A stretch of 35,072 nucleotides of DNA from assembly GCA_029860075.1 (NCBI GenBank), contig JAOUBX010000046.1, positions 1 to 35,072 on the forward strand. The letters run 5' to 3'. This document shows, in pieces, positions 8,920-16,701 of the stretch (position 1 is the stretch's first letter; the number at the start of each line of letters is the position of its first letter). Source of the DNA: Deltaproteobacteria bacterium. Its GTDB lineage: Bacteria; Desulfobacterota; JADFVX01. A program made the position numbers and the translations under genes. A model generated the notes under the pieces. It ran no database searches. It was not told the DNA's origin and worked only from the letters and a program-made list of their open reading frames with translations.

Positions 8920-10287
8920 TCAGCCTCTGTCTATTTCAAATTTGTCCATCCTGTAGAGGAGCGTATTACGGGTAATGCCGAGGTATCTTGCCGTTTTGCT
9001 CTGGTTTTTTTCACACTTTTCAAAGGCTTTGATGATAAGTTGCTTTTCCAGATCTTCCATGCTTAACCCGTCATCGGGAAGATCAATAAGAACCTTGCCG
9101 ATCTTTTGGGGCCTTGATGTCAACCTGTCGGGAAGGTCTTCCGTTGTGATAATGCCTGTCTGGTTCATGACGACCATTCTTTCCAACAGGTTTTCAAGTT
9201 CCCTTACATTGCCGGGCCAGTGATAATCAATGAGAACCTTGATTGCCTTTTTGTCGATTTTTATCTTTTCTATATTGCTTTTTTTCGAATAATGACTAAG
9301 GAAGTGATCAACGAGGAGCGGAATATCGTCTTTTCTTTCCCTAAGCGGCGGAATTTTCAGCGGCACGACGCAGAGCCGGTAATAGAGGTCTTCCCTGAAG
9401 CCGCCCCGGGTTACCTCTTTTTCAAGGTCCCTGTTCGTGGCGGCAATAATGCGGACATCTACCTTAACAGGTTCGTTTCCCCCCACCTTGTCCAGGAATC
9501 CTTCCTGGAGAACCCTGAGAAGGTTTACCTGAAGGTGAGGTTTTAATTCCCCTATCTCGTCAAGGAAGAGCGTTCCCTTATCCGCCATTTCAAATTTCCC
9601 CTGCTTGTCACTTATGGCTCCCGTAAAGGAGCCCTTTTTGTGGCCGAAAAGTTCGGACTCAATAAGATTTTCAGGGAGGGCGCCGCAATTAATTGTGATA
9701 AAGGGCCTGTCTTTTCGCGGGCTGTTAAGATGTATCCCTCTGGCAAGAAGTTCCTTGCCTGTGCCGCTTTCTCCCAGGATAAGAACGGTGGCGTCTGATT
9801 TGGCGACCTGTGATGAGAGTCTGAAAATTTCATTAACCCTGGGGGAGGTGCCGATCATATTATCAAAACTGTATTTCTCTTTTACCATTTCCCTGAGATA
9901 GTTGTTTTCAACAAAGAGTTCACCGACTTCCAGGGCCTTTTCCACGGTGATCTTGAGTTCGGCCCTGTTAAAAGGCTTGGTAATATATTCAAAGGCGCCC
10001 AGTTTCATGGATTCGACAGCCGTATCGACGGCACCGAAAGCAGTAATAACGATGACCATGGCTTGTGGCGAGAGGCTTCTCATCTCCCTGATAAAATCAA
10101 TGCCTCCCATACCGGGCATTTGCAGGTCCGTTATTACCAGGTCCGGCCCTTCTTCCCTAAAAATCTTCAGACCCTCTTTTCCATTGGTTGCCGACATAAC
10201 AATATGCCCTTCTTCGGCCATATTGTATTCCAGGACGCGCCTCAGGCTGTCATCATCTTCAACGATAAGTATCTTTTTAGATTGCAT
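8920..10287 (-). CDS. Sigma-54-dependent response regulator (NtrC/ZraR family)
   Basis: 455 residues. Receiver (about 4-120) with EDDD (10-13), phospho-acceptor D54 and K104. The AAA+ sigma-54 activation domain (about 143-375) has Walker A GESGTGKE (172-179), the sigma-54-contacting loop as GSFTGA (219-224, usual form GAFTGA), Walker B GTLFLDEIG and the VPLKIPPLRERKDDI segment. The C-terminal Fis-type helix-turn-helix is at about 425-450 (NQSKTARYLGITRNTLLYR). The Ala-to-Ser change in the loop also occurs in functional activators. The gene overlaps its kinase by 11 bases. Targets are not visible. A dyad upstream of the kinase gene is a candidate binding site, though the promoter there looks like sigma-70. 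Confidence 0.95.
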   Translation of the reverse strand: MQSKKILIVEDDDSLRRVLEYNMAEEGHIVMSATNGKEGLKIFREEGPDLVITDLQMPGMGGIDFIREMRSLSPQAMVIVITAFGAVDTAVESMKLGAFEYITKPFNRAELKITVEKALEVGELFVENNYLREMVKEKYSFDNMIGTSPRVNEIFRLSSQVAKSDATVLILGESGTGKELLARGIHLNSPRKDRPFITINCGALPENLIESELFGHKKGSFTGAISDKQGKFEMADKGTLFLDEIGELKPHLQVNLLRVLQEGFLDKVGGNEPVKVDVRIIAATNRDLEKEVTRGGFREDLYYRLCVVPLKIPPLRERKDDIPLLVDHFLSHYSKKSNIEKIKIDKKAIKVLIDYHWPGNVRELENLLERMVVMNQTGIITTEDLPDRLTSRPQKIGKVLIDLPDDGLSMEDLEKQLIIKAFEKCEKNQSKTARYLGITRNTLLYRMDKFEIDRG

Positions 10288-11359
10288 TGCTGACCTCTTT
10301 AAATGGCAGTTTTATTATAAATGCGCTTCCCCCGGATTCCTTTTGCTTTACTTCAATCTCTCCTCCGTGGGCCCTGACGATCTGGAAGGTGATAGAAAGC
10401 CCGAGGCCTGTTCCTTCATCTTTGGTTGTAAAGAAGGGGTCAAAGAGCCTGGCAACATTTTCTTCGGCAATTCCGCTCCCGTTATCTGAAACGGAGATAT
10501 AAAGCAAATCATTTTCCCGGCCCGTTGCCACTTCGATTTCCCCTTCCTCTTTAATGGACTGAATGGCGTTAAGGACGATATTGAGAAGGGCCTGTCTGAT
10601 CTGTTCCGAATCAATGAGAATATCAGGCAGCTTGTCTGCCAGTTTTGTGCTGATGAGAATGTCTTCCTGCTCGGCCCGTTTTTCGACGAGACTTATTACA
10701 GAGCTGACAAGCCCGTTTATATTGCTTCCCCGCCTTTCGGGAGATGCAGGTTTGGCGTATTTTAGAAAATCGGAAATTTTGCGGTCAAGACGGTTAATCT
10801 CTTTTTTTATGATCTGGATGAATTCGTACTTTTTGCTATGCTCGTCAATTCCATCCTCGATAATTTCTATTCCACCTTTTATGGAGCCGAGGGGATTCCT
10901 TATTTCATGAGCCATGCCTGCTGAAAGCTGCCCCAGGGCGGAAAGCCTGTCTGCCATTCTTACCTGTTCAAATGAGTCCTGCAACTGCTGGTAGGCCGTT
11001 TTAAGTTCTATGGCTGCCTGTTCATATTTTCTTCTCTGCCGTTTTTCAAGGTCCGAGAGGATGCCTGTTACAATACCGATAAGATTAAACATCATCATTT
11101 CCGCATATTGGTTGAGTGTGTAAAAAGGGCGGTCAGGCCAGTGATAATGACCATGATGGGGATAGAGAAAAGTGGAAATAAGGGAAGTGATAAGCGCGCC
11201 CTTAAGTCCGAACCAGAAAGCTGCAAGAACGATGGGAATATAGTAGAGCCTCTGGTAAATATTGAGAAATATAGGCCCCTCGATGCTGCTGATATTGTGG
11301 AGAAGGGTAATAAGGAGAATAAAGGATGCGAGAATGGTTATGCGCCATTTAGTGTTCAT
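10277..11359 (-). CDS. Membrane sensor histidine kinase with periplasmic His-rich loop
   Basis: 360 residues. Four membrane helices (about 8-22, 35-50, 52-66, 86-102) place the 66-86 loop, which holds HHGHYH (68-73), in the periplasm. A coiled linker (about 105-135) leads to HisKA with H151 in GMAHEIRNPLGS, then HATPase with N264, DNGSGI (292-297) and GTGLGLS (317-323). It lacks the large periplasmic PDC-type domain of ZraS/AtoS, so sensing is probably by the short loops or membrane helices. It phosphorylates the NtrC-type regulator encoded next (11-base overlap). The His cluster could bind Zn, Cu or Ni (inference). Confidence 0.92.
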   Translation of the reverse strand: MNTKWRITILASFILLITLLHNISSIEGPIFLNIYQRLYYIPIVLAAFWFGLKGALITSLISTFLYPHHGHYHWPDRPFYTLNQYAEMMMFNLIGIVTGILSDLEKRQRRKYEQAAIELKTAYQQLQDSFEQVRMADRLSALGQLSAGMAHEIRNPLGSIKGGIEIIEDGIDEHSKKYEFIQIIKKEINRLDRKISDFLKYAKPASPERRGSNINGLVSSVISLVEKRAEQEDILISTKLADKLPDILIDSEQIRQALLNIVLNAIQSIKEEGEIEVATGRENDLLYISVSDNGSGIAEENVARLFDPFFTTKDEGTGLGLSITFQIVRAHGGEIEVKQKESGGSAFIIKLPFKEVSNAI

Positions 11360-11404
11360 AATTTAATCCGGCTCGAAAAATTAAGTGTGCTTCATATCAA
11401 GCAG

Positions 11405-11434
11405 ATACTATCACGCGTAACAGGTTGATGTCAA
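11405..11434 (-). promoter_or_regulatory. Sigma-70 promoter of the kinase-regulator operon
   Basis: Read on the minus strand: TTGACA at 11434-11429, 18 bases, TAGTAT at 11410-11405. Transcription would start near 11,397, about 38 bases before the kinase ATG. The -35 is a consensus match. I found no GG-N10-GC sigma-54 pattern in this gap, so the sigma-54 regulator's own operon seems to use the housekeeping factor. Confidence 0.55.
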
Positions 11435-11461
11435 AGCAAAATAATGATATTAGCTGAATGG

Positions 11462-11489
11462 GTGTTGCAAATGCAACACTCTGTGTTGC
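11462..11489. promoter_or_regulatory. Palindromic operator GTGTTGC-AAAT-GCAACAC with a third half-site
   Basis: A perfect 7-bp inverted repeat (11462-11468 and 11473-11479) is followed by another GTGTTGC at 11483-11489. It lies about 65-90 bases upstream of the predicted kinase promoter start, a position used by NtrC-class activators. Its core TTGCA-AA-TGCAA resembles the LuxO consensus for a Fis-type helix-turn-helix protein. No T-run follows on either side, so it is not a terminator. Binding by the adjacent regulator (autoregulation) is inferred. Confidence 0.5.
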
Positions 11490-11520
11490 TTATATGGCAG
11501 GGGTTGGATGAAGACTGTTT

Positions 11521-12000
11521 TTATGGGAAGGCAGGGCGGGGGATTTTCCTGAATTTGGCTTTCTGTTCATCGGAGAGAAGATCGTCAGCTTTTCCCAGAA
11601 GCTGAAAATGGGCAAGTTCAAGTTTGGCTTTCAGGGAATAGACTTCTTTTACTTTTTTGATTATATTTTTTTTGTCCGTCATGTCGTCAATATTTGTAAG
11701 CACCGCTTCAAGCGCTTTTTCAGCGGTTTCAATTTCACTGCTAAGTTGAAGGCATGTTCTGGCGCAGGTCTTAAGTATTTCATTCAGCTTGTCAACCTGT
11801 TCCCGAGAAAGGCCGAGTGTTGTTTTATTATTCTTAAAAGCAGTAATGTAGCTTTTCATATAGCGCGTTCTTTTCATCCCTTTTTTTTCATAGCAGGGGG
11901 AGTTATTTTGAGCAGCAGGGGAGAGATTAAGTGAAGAAAGTATGATTGAAAGGACAAGAAAGGGAATGAATAAAATCTGTGAAAAGAGATTTTTTCTCAT
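11521..12000 (-). CDS. Exported Spy/CpxP/ZraP-like protein
   Basis: 159 residues with a signal peptide (about 1-30, ending LSPAA). The rest is almost all helical with the family's paired signature, LGLSREQ (62-68) and LSDEQ (142-146), as in LTxxQ-type periplasmic chaperones Spy, CpxP and ZraP. Three Cys remain after cleavage (C36, C79, C83; the last two as CARTC), which could bind metal or form a disulfide. It sits immediately upstream of, and on the same strand as, the His-loop kinase and sigma-54 regulator. This resembles ZraP next to ZraSR, where the periplasmic protein damps the kinase. AGGA precedes the ATG. The fold is fairly clear, the function inferred. Confidence 0.75.
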   Translation of the reverse strand: MRKNLFSQILFIPFLVLSIILSSLNLSPAAQNNSPCYEKKGMKRTRYMKSYITAFKNNKTTLGLSREQVDKLNEILKTCARTCLQLSSEIETAEKALEAVLTNIDDMTDKKNIIKKVKEVYSLKAKLELAHFQLLGKADDLLSDEQKAKFRKIPRPAFP

Positions 12001-12120
12001 GGCTTATTCCTGAATATATTATTTAAGGCATAAAGGACACACAAAATGATTTGATTGTTTTTTTATCAATAAACCGGGAAGATAGCAAGAAAATTAAAGG
12101 AAATAGTTAGTTTTCATCGG

Positions 12121-12273
12121 TCAAGGGTGCTTTTTCGCAATCTCTGCGTCAATCTTCGGTTTTACTTGTGCCATGTACAGTTGTACAACTCGGCGCAAAC
12201 CCTTGATTTCCTCGACCTTGCAAAAAATCCCTCTTTTCCGAATTGAAAACAAGGTTTAATTAATTATAGTTTC
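12121..12273 (-). repeat. Dispersed intergenic repeat, copy A (with nested inverted repeats)
   Basis: Positions 12203-12273 read on the minus strand match 29856-29926 on the plus strand at 63 of 71 bases without gaps. Beside it, 12121-12206 is bounded by a perfect 8-bp inverted repeat (TCAAGGGT / ACCCTTGA) and contains two TGTACA boxes (12174-12179, 12182-12187) two bases apart. On the minus strand a frame of about 45 codons stays open across the whole unit and stops at the far end. The differences between the copies are not mainly synonymous, so I treat it as non-coding. It fills most of the gap between the Spy-like gene and the DUF4124 gene. Confidence 0.7.
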
Positions 12274-12306
12274 CGGATGGACACTAGTTAATGGAGCGTC
12301 TTAAAA

Positions 12307-12334
12307 TTGACATGCCCGGGGAGTCATGTTAAAT
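12307..12334 (+). promoter_or_regulatory. Promoter of the DUF4124 gene
   Basis: TTGACA (12307-12312), 16 bases, TTAAAT (12329-12334), 24 bases before the ATG at 12358. TTGACATG and CATGTTAA form a near-perfect 8-bp dyad spanning both hexamers, a possible operator. Confidence 0.45.
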
Positions 12335-12357
12335 TCGTCACGAAAGGAAATGCCCCA

Positions 12358-12909
12358 ATGAAAAAAGTCTCCCTGCTGCTCTTGGCAGCGCTCGTTTTTT
12401 TTAGTTATTCCCGGGAAGCAGCTGCAGATTTCTATAAATACAAAGATGAAAAAGGCCTTGTTCATCTGACCAATGATATCTCAACCATTCCGGAAAAGTT
12501 CAGGTCCCGTGTCAGGATAATAAAAGACGATGCCCTGGCGCAGGAAAAGGACGTTGATTTTTTTAAAAAAGAACAAATAATCAGGGATGTAAAAAAAACT
12601 GTCCACCTTGCCAGGGTGGAAGTTGAAAAGTTCTGGTGGCGCTGGATTGTGGATCCTGAAAGTGGAGCAACAAAAGCGCCGGTCATTATTGGCTGTTACT
12701 TGATTGCAGCTGTCGCTATGATGATTTTTATTCGCCGCCATTTAAGCGGCAGGCTATATAAAGTGGCTATGAAGGCGGTATTGGTTGGTTTTGCCGCCAT
12801 TATAATTCTTACCTACTCTGCCCACAGGGGGCATAGGGCTTACCTTGAGTTTAAAAAATCTCCCCTCAGTGAGATGGCTGCGGAAGTGCTTGAAAAAAGA
12901 AGAGAATAA
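12358..12909 (+). CDS. DUF4124-domain membrane protein
   Basis: 183 residues from the ATG at 12358, which has AAAGGA upstream and begins a good signal peptide ending about residue 23 (EAAA/DFYK). The segment FYKYKDEKGLVHLTN just after it is typical of DUF4124, a short domain of exported proteins in Proteobacteria with no known activity. A basic helical region follows, then two membrane helices (about 106-124 and 136-153) and a short charged tail. An upstream TTG in frame would add 17 residues but overlaps the promoter. It stands alone between a promoter and a strong terminator. Function unknown. Confidence 0.75.
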   Translation: MKKVSLLLLAALVFFSYSREAAADFYKYKDEKGLVHLTNDISTIPEKFRSRVRIIKDDALAQEKDVDFFKKEQIIRDVKKTVHLARVEVEKFWWRWIVDPESGATKAPVIIGCYLIAAVAMMIFIRRHLSGRLYKVAMKAVLVGFAAIIILTYSAHRGHRAYLEFKKSPLSEMAAEVLEKRRE

Positions 12910-12949
12910 AAGCCCGGAAATAACTTTCCCTCAAGTTATTTCCGGGCTT
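12910..12949. terminator. Perfect bidirectional hairpin between convergent genes
   Basis: A 17-bp perfect stem (12910-12926 with 12933-12949; arm AAGCCCGGAAATAACTT) and a 6-base loop starts at the DUF4124 stop codon. It lies 21 bases beyond the cupin stop. The flanks are only moderately U-rich, but its placement between converging genes fits termination of both. Confidence 0.75.
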
Positions 12950-12970
12950 CCTAATTATTTGAGACGGGGC

Positions 12971-13267
12971 TTAATTAATATGGACGGCAAAGGCCATCAT
13001 GGTTTCAGTGGCCCTGATCCCTCTCGATTCACCCTGTTCAATGAAAATCATATTGCCGGCCTGAACTTCAAGCTCTTTTCCTTCAATAGTCATTACCCCT
13101 TTGCCGCTTACAATGTAAAAGACACCGGTTCCACTGGGGTGGGGCGGAATTAGCTGGCCCGGCTCCATGCAAATGAGGGGGACCTTGCACTGGGGCGTCA
13201 TGCGAAGTATTTGCGGTGCAAACTGGTCTGAAAAGATAGCCTTTTCCATAAGATCGATAACTTCCAT
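12971..13267 (-). CDS. Small single-domain cupin protein
   Basis: 98 residues, one cupin barrel: PPHPSGTGVFYIVSGKGVM (about 41-59) corresponds to cupin motif 1 and GNMIFIEQGESRGI to motif 2. Motif 1 keeps one His (H43) but not the second His or the Glu, so a standard metal site is doubtful. It could be a ligand-binding or small-molecule-sensing cupin. The ATG has GGAG 8 bases upstream and the gene has its own consensus-like promoter. No neighbour suggests a substrate. Confidence 0.8.
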   Translation of the reverse strand: MEVIDLMEKAIFSDQFAPQILRMTPQCKVPLICMEPGQLIPPHPSGTGVFYIVSGKGVMTIEGKELEVQAGNMIFIEQGESRGIRATETMMAFAVHIN

Positions 13268-13296
13268 AGTAAATTCTCCAGATATTTTTTTGGCAC

Positions 13297-13326
13297 AGTA
13301 TAGTTTAGTCTTATGGACTTTGTCAA
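13297..13326 (-). promoter_or_regulatory. Promoter of the cupin gene
   Basis: Minus strand: TTGACA at 13326-13321, 18 bases, TATACT at 13302-13297. Both hexamers are close to the sigma-70 consensus. It lies about 30 bases before the cupin ATG. Confidence 0.65.
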
Positions 13327-13424
13327 AGAATAGCCGGTAGCAAGCGGGAAATTCTTAAAAACCTTGCAGTTTTAGCCCTCCTGTACTAATATGACGGGTT
13401 TTGACAGGGTCTGTTTGCCGACGG

Positions 13425-13453
13425 TTGACATGTCAGGGTTTCGGCTTTATGGG
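13425..13453 (+). promoter_or_regulatory. Candidate promoter of the murA-his operon
   Basis: TTGACA (13425-13430), 17 bases, TATGGG (13448-13453), shortly before AAGGAG and the TTG start of murA. Another TTGACA lies at 13401-13406 without a good partner. The -10 is poor, so confidence is low. Confidence 0.3.
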
Positions 13454-13479
13454 CCTTTATATTTAAGGAGTAAAAAGCG

Positions 13480-14745
13480 TTGGATAAAATCGTAATTAAA
13501 GGTGGAGAACGGCTCCAGGGTGAAGTCAGGGTAAGCGGTTCCAAAAATGCCGCTCTTCCTCTTCTGGCGTCATCCATCCTGGCTGATGGAGAAAGCCGGA
13601 TAAGAAATATTCCTCCATTGAATGATATTAAGACCATGCTTGCCCTTTTAAAAAGTATTGGTCTTAACGTTGCTTATAAAAATGAGGCAGTAAAAATTTC
13701 AGGGAAGGCCCATACTTTTGAGGCTCCCTACGAACTTGTAAAAACGATGCGGGCTTCCGCCCTTGTTCTCGGGCCCCTTCTGGCAAAATACGGCAGTGCC
13801 CGGGTTTCAATGCCCGGAGGTTGCGCCATTGGTGAGCGGCCCATCGATCTGCATCTGAAGGCGCTAAAGGCGATGGGTGCCGAAATCGAGCTTAAGCATG
13901 GCTATGTTATTGCCGGGGCGAAAAGGCTGAAAGGCGCCACTATTTATTTTGACATTATTACCGTTACGGGGACGGAAAATATCATGATGGCTGCAACCCT
14001 TGCGAAGGGAAAGACGGTCATTGAAAATGCCGCAAGAGAGCCGGAAGTGGTTGAACTGGCAAGGGCCTTGAAAGCAATGGGGGCAAAGATAGACGGCGAG
14101 GGGAGTGACGTAATTACCATTGAAGGCGTTAATGAACTGGGCCCTCTTGACTATCAGGTCATGCCCGACAGGATAGAGGCGGGCACATTGATGGCTGCCG
14201 CTGCTGCCACGAAGGGAAATGTGCTGATTAAAAATTGCGATCTTCCTTTCATGGAAGCGCTCATTTCGAAGATGAAGGCCGCCGGTATCGTTATCAGGGA
14301 AGAAGAGGGCGGTTTAAGGGTCATTGGTAAGAGGCGTTTGAAAAGTGTCGACATAAAGACCCTGCCTCACCCCGGTTTCCCGACGGACATGCAGGCCCAG
14401 ATGATGGTGCTCATGTCCATAGCGAGCGGACTCAGCGTTATTTCGGAAACGGTATTTGAGAACCGTTTTATGCATGTCAGTGAATTAAGGCGCATGGGGG
14501 CTGACATTCATACCGAAGGCAGAAGCGCCATCATCAAGGGGAAAGAAAAACTTTCCGGCGCACAGGTGATGGCCACAGACCTTAGAGCCAGCGCCTCCCT
14601 GATTATTGCAGGCCTTGTTGCGGAAGGAACGACGGAAGTGTCACGCATATATCATCTTGACAGGGGCTATGACGGCCTTGAAAGAAAGCTGGCGGCGCTG
14701 GGCGCAAACATTGAGAGAGTAAAGGAAAAAAGGATTAGCAAATGA
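13480..14745 (+). CDS. murA: UDP-N-acetylglucosamine 1-carboxyvinyltransferase
   Basis: 421 residues, normal family length. It transfers enolpyruvate from PEP to UDP-GlcNAc, the first committed step of peptidoglycan synthesis, in the cytoplasm. Seen: K22 in [11 protein letters not shown], the active-site loop [11 protein letters not shown] with Cys115 (the fosfomycin target), and [10 protein letters not shown]. The start is a TTG with AAGGAG 9 bases upstream; no better ATG exists nearby. It overlaps hisG by 4 bases (ATGA), so cell-wall and histidine genes are translationally coupled, an order also found in Geobacter-type genomes. Confidence 0.97.
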   Translation: MDKIVIKGGERLQGEVRVSGSKNAALPLLASSILADGESRIRNIPPLNDIKTMLALLKSIGLNVAYKNEAVKISGKAHTFEAPYELVKTMRASALVLGPLLAKYGSARVSMPGGCAIGERPIDLHLKALKAMGAEIELKHGYVIAGAKRLKGATIYFDIITVTGTENIMMAATLAKGKTVIENAAREPEVVELARALKAMGAKIDGEGSDVITIEGVNELGPLDYQVMPDRIEAGTLMAAAAATKGNVLIKNCDLPFMEALISKMKAAGIVIREEEGGLRVIGKRRLKSVDIKTLPHPGFPTDMQAQMMVLMSIASGLSVISETVFENRFMHVSELRRMGADIHTEGRSAIIKGKEKLSGAQVMATDLRASASLIIAGLVAEGTTEVSRIYHLDRGYDGLERKLAALGANIERVKEKRISK

Positions 14746-15398
14746 AGGATGTTTTAACTGTGGCGCTCCCCAAGGGGAGGATTCAGCATGATACGATGAA
14801 ACTGCTCGAAGGCATCGGCATCAGCTGCGAAGAGATGAAAAAGGAATCGAGAAAGCTTATTTTCCAACTGCCGGAAGCGAAGATGCGCTTTATGGTTGTC
14901 AGGGCCAGTGACGTGCCTACTTACGTGGAATACGGCGCTGCCGATATGGGGGTTGTTGGAAAAGATGTTCTCATGGAGCAGGGAAAAAATATTTATGAGC
15001 CCCTCGATCTTAAAATCGGTTATTGCAGGATGGTTGTCGCCGAACCAAAGGTGCTCAGCGAGCAGGATAACCCTTCCGAATGGACCCATGTGAGGATTGC
15101 AACGAAGTTCCCCAATATTACGGAAGATTACTTCAGGAAGAAGGGAGTGCAGGTGGAACTGATCAAGCTCTATGGTTCCATCGAACTGGCGCCCCTTGTC
15201 GGTCTTTCGGAGCGCATTGTCGACCTTGTTTCATCGGGAGAAACGCTCAAACAGAACGGCCTTGTCGAGGTAGAGCAGATCATGGAAGTCACATCGAGAC
15301 TCATCGTGAACAGGGCAAGCCTTAAGACGAGATATGAAAGGATAAACAGCCTTGTTGACAGGCTTAAGAGCCAGCTAGATAAAGAGGGGGCAAGGTAA
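14742..15398 (+). CDS. hisG: ATP phosphoribosyltransferase, short form
   Basis: 218 residues. It condenses ATP with PRPP, the first step of histidine synthesis. The N-terminal [20 protein letters not shown] and the [15 protein letters not shown] segment are characteristic. The C-terminal regulatory (ACT-like) domain of the long form (about 290-300 residues) is missing, so this is the HisGS type, which needs the HisZ regulatory subunit; none is in this window. It starts within the murA stop and its stop overlaps the hisD start by one base. Confidence 0.96.
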   Translation: MKDVLTVALPKGRIQHDTMKLLEGIGISCEEMKKESRKLIFQLPEAKMRFMVVRASDVPTYVEYGAADMGVVGKDVLMEQGKNIYEPLDLKIGYCRMVVAEPKVLSEQDNPSEWTHVRIATKFPNITEDYFRKKGVQVELIKLYGSIELAPLVGLSERIVDLVSSGETLKQNGLVEVEQIMEVTSRLIVNRASLKTRYERINSLVDRLKSQLDKEGAR

Positions 15399-16699
15399 TG
15401 TCGTTCACTATAATAAAAACGGATGATTCCAGCTTTAAGGATATTTTTAGTGAAATACTAAGGCGGGGTTCTGCCGATACGAGGGATGCGGAAAAAGTGG
15501 TATCGCAAATACTCCTCAAGGTAAGAGAAGAAGGGGACAGGGCGCTTATTGAATATACCTCCCGCTTTGACAATCTTGACCTGACGCCTGACACGATGAG
15601 AGTGACGGAAAATGAGATCATCCGGGCCATTGATGCCATCGATGATGATGTGAGAAGGTCGCTGCAGGTGGCTGCAGACCGCATAAAGGCCTTTCACGAA
15701 AAACAGATGGAGAGCACCTGGACCTCGGAAGATGAAGAAGGTATCCTTCTCGGGCAAATGGTGAGACCGCTTGCCAGCGCGGGTCTCTACGTTCCCGGAG
15801 GCAAGGCGGCTTATCCCTCATCGGTGCTTATGAATGCCATTCCTGCCAAAGTGGCGGGCGTTAAAAAAATTGTCATGGTCGTTCCCACACCGGGGGGAGA
15901 GATAAATAACCATATTCTCGCTGCTGCAGGGATTGCCGGTATCGACTCTGTTTACAGGGTAGGCGGGGCGCAGGCCGTTGCCGCGCTGGCCTACGGAACG
16001 GAGACGATTCCAAAGGTTGATAAAATTGTGGGGCCCGGTAATATTTATGTAGCCACGGCAAAAAAGATGGTTTTCGGAGAAGTGGATATTGACATGATTG
16101 CCGGACCGAGTGAGGTGCTTATTATTTCCGACGGGAGCGGAGAAGCTTCACATATTGCTGCCGACATGCTTGCCCAGGCCGAGCATGACGAAATGGCCGC
16201 CTCAATTCTTATTACCACCTCTTCAGATTTTGCCGGGCAGGTTGCAGGTGAAGTGGAGAGGCAGCTCAATAAATTAAGCAGGCATCATATTGCCAGGGCT
16301 TCCATCAATAATCGTGGCTCTTTTATCGTTGCAAAAGACCTTGACCAGGCCTTCGCTCTTTCCAATGAGCTTGCTCCCGAACACCTGGAACTTGCCCTGG
16401 AGGCGCCTGACAGACATCTTGACAAGGTTGATAATGCGGGGGCCATTTTTATGGGCCACTTTACACCGGAAGCGCTTGGTGATTATGTGGCCGGACCGAA
16501 TCATGTGCTTCCCACCGGTGGCTCGGCCAAATTCTTTTCACCGCTTGGGACTTACGACTTCATAAAGCGTTCCAGTATTCTTTCTTTTTCTGAAAACGCT
16601 TTTAAAAGAGTCGGTAAAGATGCCGAGCGTATTGCAGATGTTGAAGGTTTGGAGGCCCACGGCAATACGATCAGAATCCGGATGGGGGAAGAAATATAA
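15398..16699 (+). CDS. hisD: Histidinol dehydrogenase
   Basis: 433 residues, usual size. It oxidises L-histidinol to L-histidine in two NAD-dependent steps and uses zinc. Conserved segments: GPGNIYVATAKK, IAGPSEVLII, the AQAEHDEMA stretch carrying zinc-ligand Gln and His, ELAPEHLEL with the catalytic Glu-His, and GDYVAGPNHVLPTGG with a zinc-ligand Asp. It starts in the TAATG overlap with hisG and ends 2 bases before hisC. Confidence 0.97.
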   Translation: MSFTIIKTDDSSFKDIFSEILRRGSADTRDAEKVVSQILLKVREEGDRALIEYTSRFDNLDLTPDTMRVTENEIIRAIDAIDDDVRRSLQVAADRIKAFHEKQMESTWTSEDEEGILLGQMVRPLASAGLYVPGGKAAYPSSVLMNAIPAKVAGVKKIVMVVPTPGGEINNHILAAAGIAGIDSVYRVGGAQAVAALAYGTETIPKVDKIVGPGNIYVATAKKMVFGEVDIDMIAGPSEVLIISDGSGEASHIAADMLAQAEHDEMAASILITTSSDFAGQVAGEVERQLNKLSRHHIARASINNRGSFIVAKDLDQAFALSNELAPEHLELALEAPDRHLDKVDNAGAIFMGHFTPEALGDYVAGPNHVLPTGGSAKFFSPLGTYDFIKRSSILSFSENAFKRVGKDAERIADVEGLEAHGNTIRIRMGEEI

Positions 16700-16701
16700 T
16701 A

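Noticed and set aside
11462..11489. The GTGTTGC dyad as a terminator of the Spy-like gene
   Set aside because: No T-run follows on the minus strand and the arms form a regulator-type symmetrical site with a third half-site.
12121..12260. Minus-strand frame of about 45 codons through repeat copy A as a small gene
   Set aside because: Differences from copy B are not biased to synonymous sites, and copy B loses the second half of the frame; treated as a non-coding repeat.
13290..13308. TGGCAC near 13291 as a sigma-54 promoter
   Set aside because: The -12 element GC is missing at the required spacing (TGGCAC-AGTAT-AGTT).
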